Of a stretch of 7,448 nucleotides of DNA, positions 6,558 to 7,448 are shown piece by piece. Numbering within the stretch: the stretch's first letter is position 1; each line of letters opens with the position of its first letter. Both the position numbers and the translations under genes were made by a program. The DNA is from Deltaproteobacteria bacterium (lineage in GTDB: Bacteria; Desulfobacterota; Binatia; Binatales; Binataceae): NCBI GenBank assembly GCA_021786815.1, contig JAJYMR010000329.1, forward strand, positions 1 to 7,448. The letters run 5' to 3'. A model generated the notes under the pieces. The model made no database searches. It was not told where the DNA came from and saw only the letters and a list, made by a program, of their open reading frames with translations.

Positions 6558-6592
6558 CTTCGCGAGCAAGCACAAACTCGCGAGGTTTTTTT
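6558..6592 (+). terminator. Strong intrinsic terminator on the plus strand with no upstream gene
   Basis: CTTCGCGAG (6558-6566) pairs with CTCGCGAGG (6577-6585), giving a 9-bp stem with one G-T wobble and a 10-nt loop. Seven consecutive T residues (6586-6592) follow. The T-run is on the plus-strand side only, so it terminates rightward transcription. All neighbouring genes run leftward, so it may end a small RNA, or stop readthrough into the antisense strand of the substrate gene on the right. Confidence 0.65.
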
Positions 6593-6691
6593 GTCGGGCT
6601 GGCTTCCAGTCAAGGGTTCGTGACCAACCCGATTCCGCCATCGACCCCGGCGAGGCCGTCCCGTACGGCCGCGAAGGCCAGGGAACTACGC

Positions 6692-6706
6692 CTCGCGATT
6701 CGCGAG
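6692..6706 (-). terminator. Hairpin after the second VPELD gene, possible weak terminator
   Basis: CTCGCG-ATT-CGCGAG is a perfect 6-bp hairpin 26 nt after the minus-strand stop codon at 6732. No T-run follows on the minus strand, so termination would need Rho, or the hairpin may only protect the 3' end. The rest of the gap 6413-6731 contains the promoter element, the plus-strand terminator and no gene. Confidence 0.3.
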
Positions 6707-6731
6707 CGGTCGAGAGCGCACGCGCGCAGCG

Positions 6732-7061
6732 CTATTCGCGGCGCAGCCTTTCGAGCAGAAGCAGCACGCTTGCCGCAAAAAGTGCCGCACCCGAACCGAG
6801 AAGACCCGGGTCCAGTTCCGGCGCGTTATAATCGTCATCGCCGCCACGTCGGTGCCACCAGCGACGCCCGTGCCACACATGCACCCTGTGCCAGTCGGTG
6901 ACCTCGACGATCCGGCCTTCCGCGACGCCAGGATGGTTGGCGACGACAGCATGTTTGAGGCCTCGGCCGCCGCTCCAGGCGAGTGCCGGCGTCGCATAGG
7001 AGGTTGCCACCGCAACCGCAACAAACGTGGACGAGAGCAATGAAAGAAGAAGTCGTTTCAT
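6732..7061 (-). CDS. VPELD-CTERM-like sorted protein with Trp/His/Arg-rich cargo
   Basis: The product has 109 residues. A Sec signal peptide (1-28) opens MKRLLLSLL and ends YATPALA, with likely cleavage after Ala28. The exported part (29-79) is rich in Trp, His and Arg, especially 57-72 with WHRVHVWHGRRWWHRR, then turns acidic with DDD at 75-77. The sorting tail follows: APELDPGLL (80-88), a hydrophobic segment to about 103, and the basic end ERLRRE. The tail is nearly the same as in the 65-residue paralogue next to the exosortase gene, so both should be substrates of that enzyme. The frame extends upstream to 7094, but CAGGAG placed 7 nt before the ATG at 7061 supports this start. The gene has its own promoter region. 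No cargo family is recognised; the basic aromatic stretch might bind metal, polysaccharide or nucleic acid, which is speculation. Confidence 0.85.
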   Translation of the reverse strand: MKRLLLSLLSSTFVAVAVATSYATPALAWSGGRGLKHAVVANHPGVAEGRIVEVTDWHRVHVWHGRRWWHRRGGDDDYNAPELDPGLLGSGAALFAASVLLLLERLRRE

Positions 7062-7068
7062 AGACTCA

Positions 7069-7074
7069 CTCCTG
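7069..7074 (-). promoter_or_regulatory. Ribosome binding site of the 109-residue VPELD gene
   Basis: The minus strand reads CAGGAG, then TGAGTCT and ATG. AGGAG at 7-nt spacing selects the start at 7061 rather than the ATG at 7094. Confidence 0.65.
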
Positions 7075-7099
7075 GGACTCGTCACCCTCCCCATCGCAA

Positions 7100-7136
7100 T
7101 CCATAGATCGACTGTAAAGTTATGTCAAGCAAAAGC
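7100..7136 (-). promoter_or_regulatory. Candidate promoter and conserved element of the 109-residue VPELD gene
   Basis: TTGACA (7123-7128) is a perfect -35 box on the minus strand. The -10 position 17 nt downstream holds only a weak TATGGA (7100-7105). Stretch 7104-7136 is the partner of the element at 6443-6475, with 25 of 33 identical bases. The predicted leader is about 33 nt. Confidence 0.5.
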
Positions 7137-7448
7137 GACCAAAAGAATACAAAATTAAACGAACGATACTCGGGCTCTGTGGCTTTCGCGTCAGCAGGTC
7201 CGGACTCGCCGTCCCGAGCCGTCAGAGGGCTCTTCAGGACGCACTGTACCGCGCGCCATTCATCCGGGCGCTCGCCGTTCCGAAATACACCGCGAAATCG
7301 CCATGAAGCTGTTCAGAACCATCGCCAGCGGGTCTGGCCATCCGCTGTCTCGTCGGACAGGATGGATCGATTTTGCGGGACGCGCGCAATCATCGCCGCG
7401 CGTGGGCTTTCGCGCTTCCCGCGGTTAATCTAAACGCCGAGAGAGCGT
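7137..7448. other. Region without a supported gene
   Basis: No protein or RNA gene can be supported. Open frames exist on the plus strand (7122-7433, and 42 codons at 7303-7428), but they are rich in Arg and Ser, lack ribosome sites and have no recognisable motif. Near the right edge there is a nested inverted repeat: ACGCGCG/CGCGCGT (7380-7386 and 7397-7403) inside GCGGG/CCCGC (7375-7379 and 7418-7422). It may be a structured RNA or simply a product of high GC. Confidence 0.4.

Noticed and set aside
6413..6600. Sigma54 promoter upstream of the small VPELD gene, as known for some exosortase substrates
   Set aside because: No GG/GC pair at the required 10-bp spacing with TGGCAC-like context was found on the minus strand.
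7062..7094. N-terminal extension of the 109-residue VPELD protein to the ATG at 7094
   Set aside because: The ATG at 7061 has CAGGAG at proper spacing and starts the same MKRLL signal peptide as the paralogue.
7303..7428. 42-codon frame beginning MKLFRTIASG
   Set aside because: No ribosome site precedes it and the product has no hydrophobic or sorting feature. The frame overlaps a strong inverted repeat.
7122..7433. 103-codon open frame on the plus strand
   Set aside because: It starts inside the conserved promoter element of the divergent gene, has no Shine-Dalgarno site, and is Arg/Ser-rich without motifs.

Overview
The window is GC-rich chromosomal DNA with strong Shine-Dalgarno sites. 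It appears to come from a Gram-negative bacterium: it encodes an LpxH-type metallophosphoesterase, a MGDG-synthase-type lipid glycosyltransferase and an exosortase. Pseudomonadota or a neighbouring phylum is plausible, but the sequence alone does not settle the taxon. All protein genes I accept are on the minus strand. The only plus-strand gene I accept is a tRNA at the left edge.

Layout, left to right. (1) tRNA-Ser(GCU) at 43-134, with the CCA tail encoded. (2) A thiamine-diphosphate enzyme of the acetolactate-synthase-like superfamily at 367-2070. It has its own good sigma70-type promoter, a perfect 16-bp palindrome in the presumed leader and a strong ribosome binding site. (3) A two-gene unit at 2279-4350 whose genes overlap by 4 bases: an LpxH-like metallophosphoesterase followed by a MGDG-synthase/MurG-type glycosyltransferase. 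It probably acts on envelope glycolipids. The AT-rich leader upstream is bracketed by a perfect 9-bp inverted repeat. (4) A protein-sorting locus at 4516-7061. A 554-residue protein fuses an exosortase to a CPBP-family (CAAX-protease-like) membrane protease, the architecture known as exosortase E/protease of the VPEID-CTERM system. Two small genes upstream of it encode its likely substrates. Each has a signal peptide and a C-terminal sorting tail made of an xPELDPGLL box, a hydrophobic segment and an Arg-rich end.

How the sorting locus probably works (inference from family knowledge). The two precursors are exported by Sec. Their tails hold them in the inner membrane, the exosortase domain (Cys239, Arg286, His306) recognises the PELD box and cleaves there, and the CPBP domain may process the remnant or a partner. 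The two precursors are paralogues that match at both ends but carry very different cargo: about 51 residues rich in Trp, His and Arg in one, and only about 7 residues in the other. Their promoters share a 33-nt element (25 of 33 identical) that includes the -35 box, which suggests co-regulation. Between them lies a strong plus-strand intrinsic terminator with no plus-strand gene in front of it, so a small RNA is possible.

The most interesting part is therefore 4516-7136: a compact exosortase E locus with a variant sorting box and a nearly cargo-free substrate. Positions 7137-7448 hold no gene I can support.
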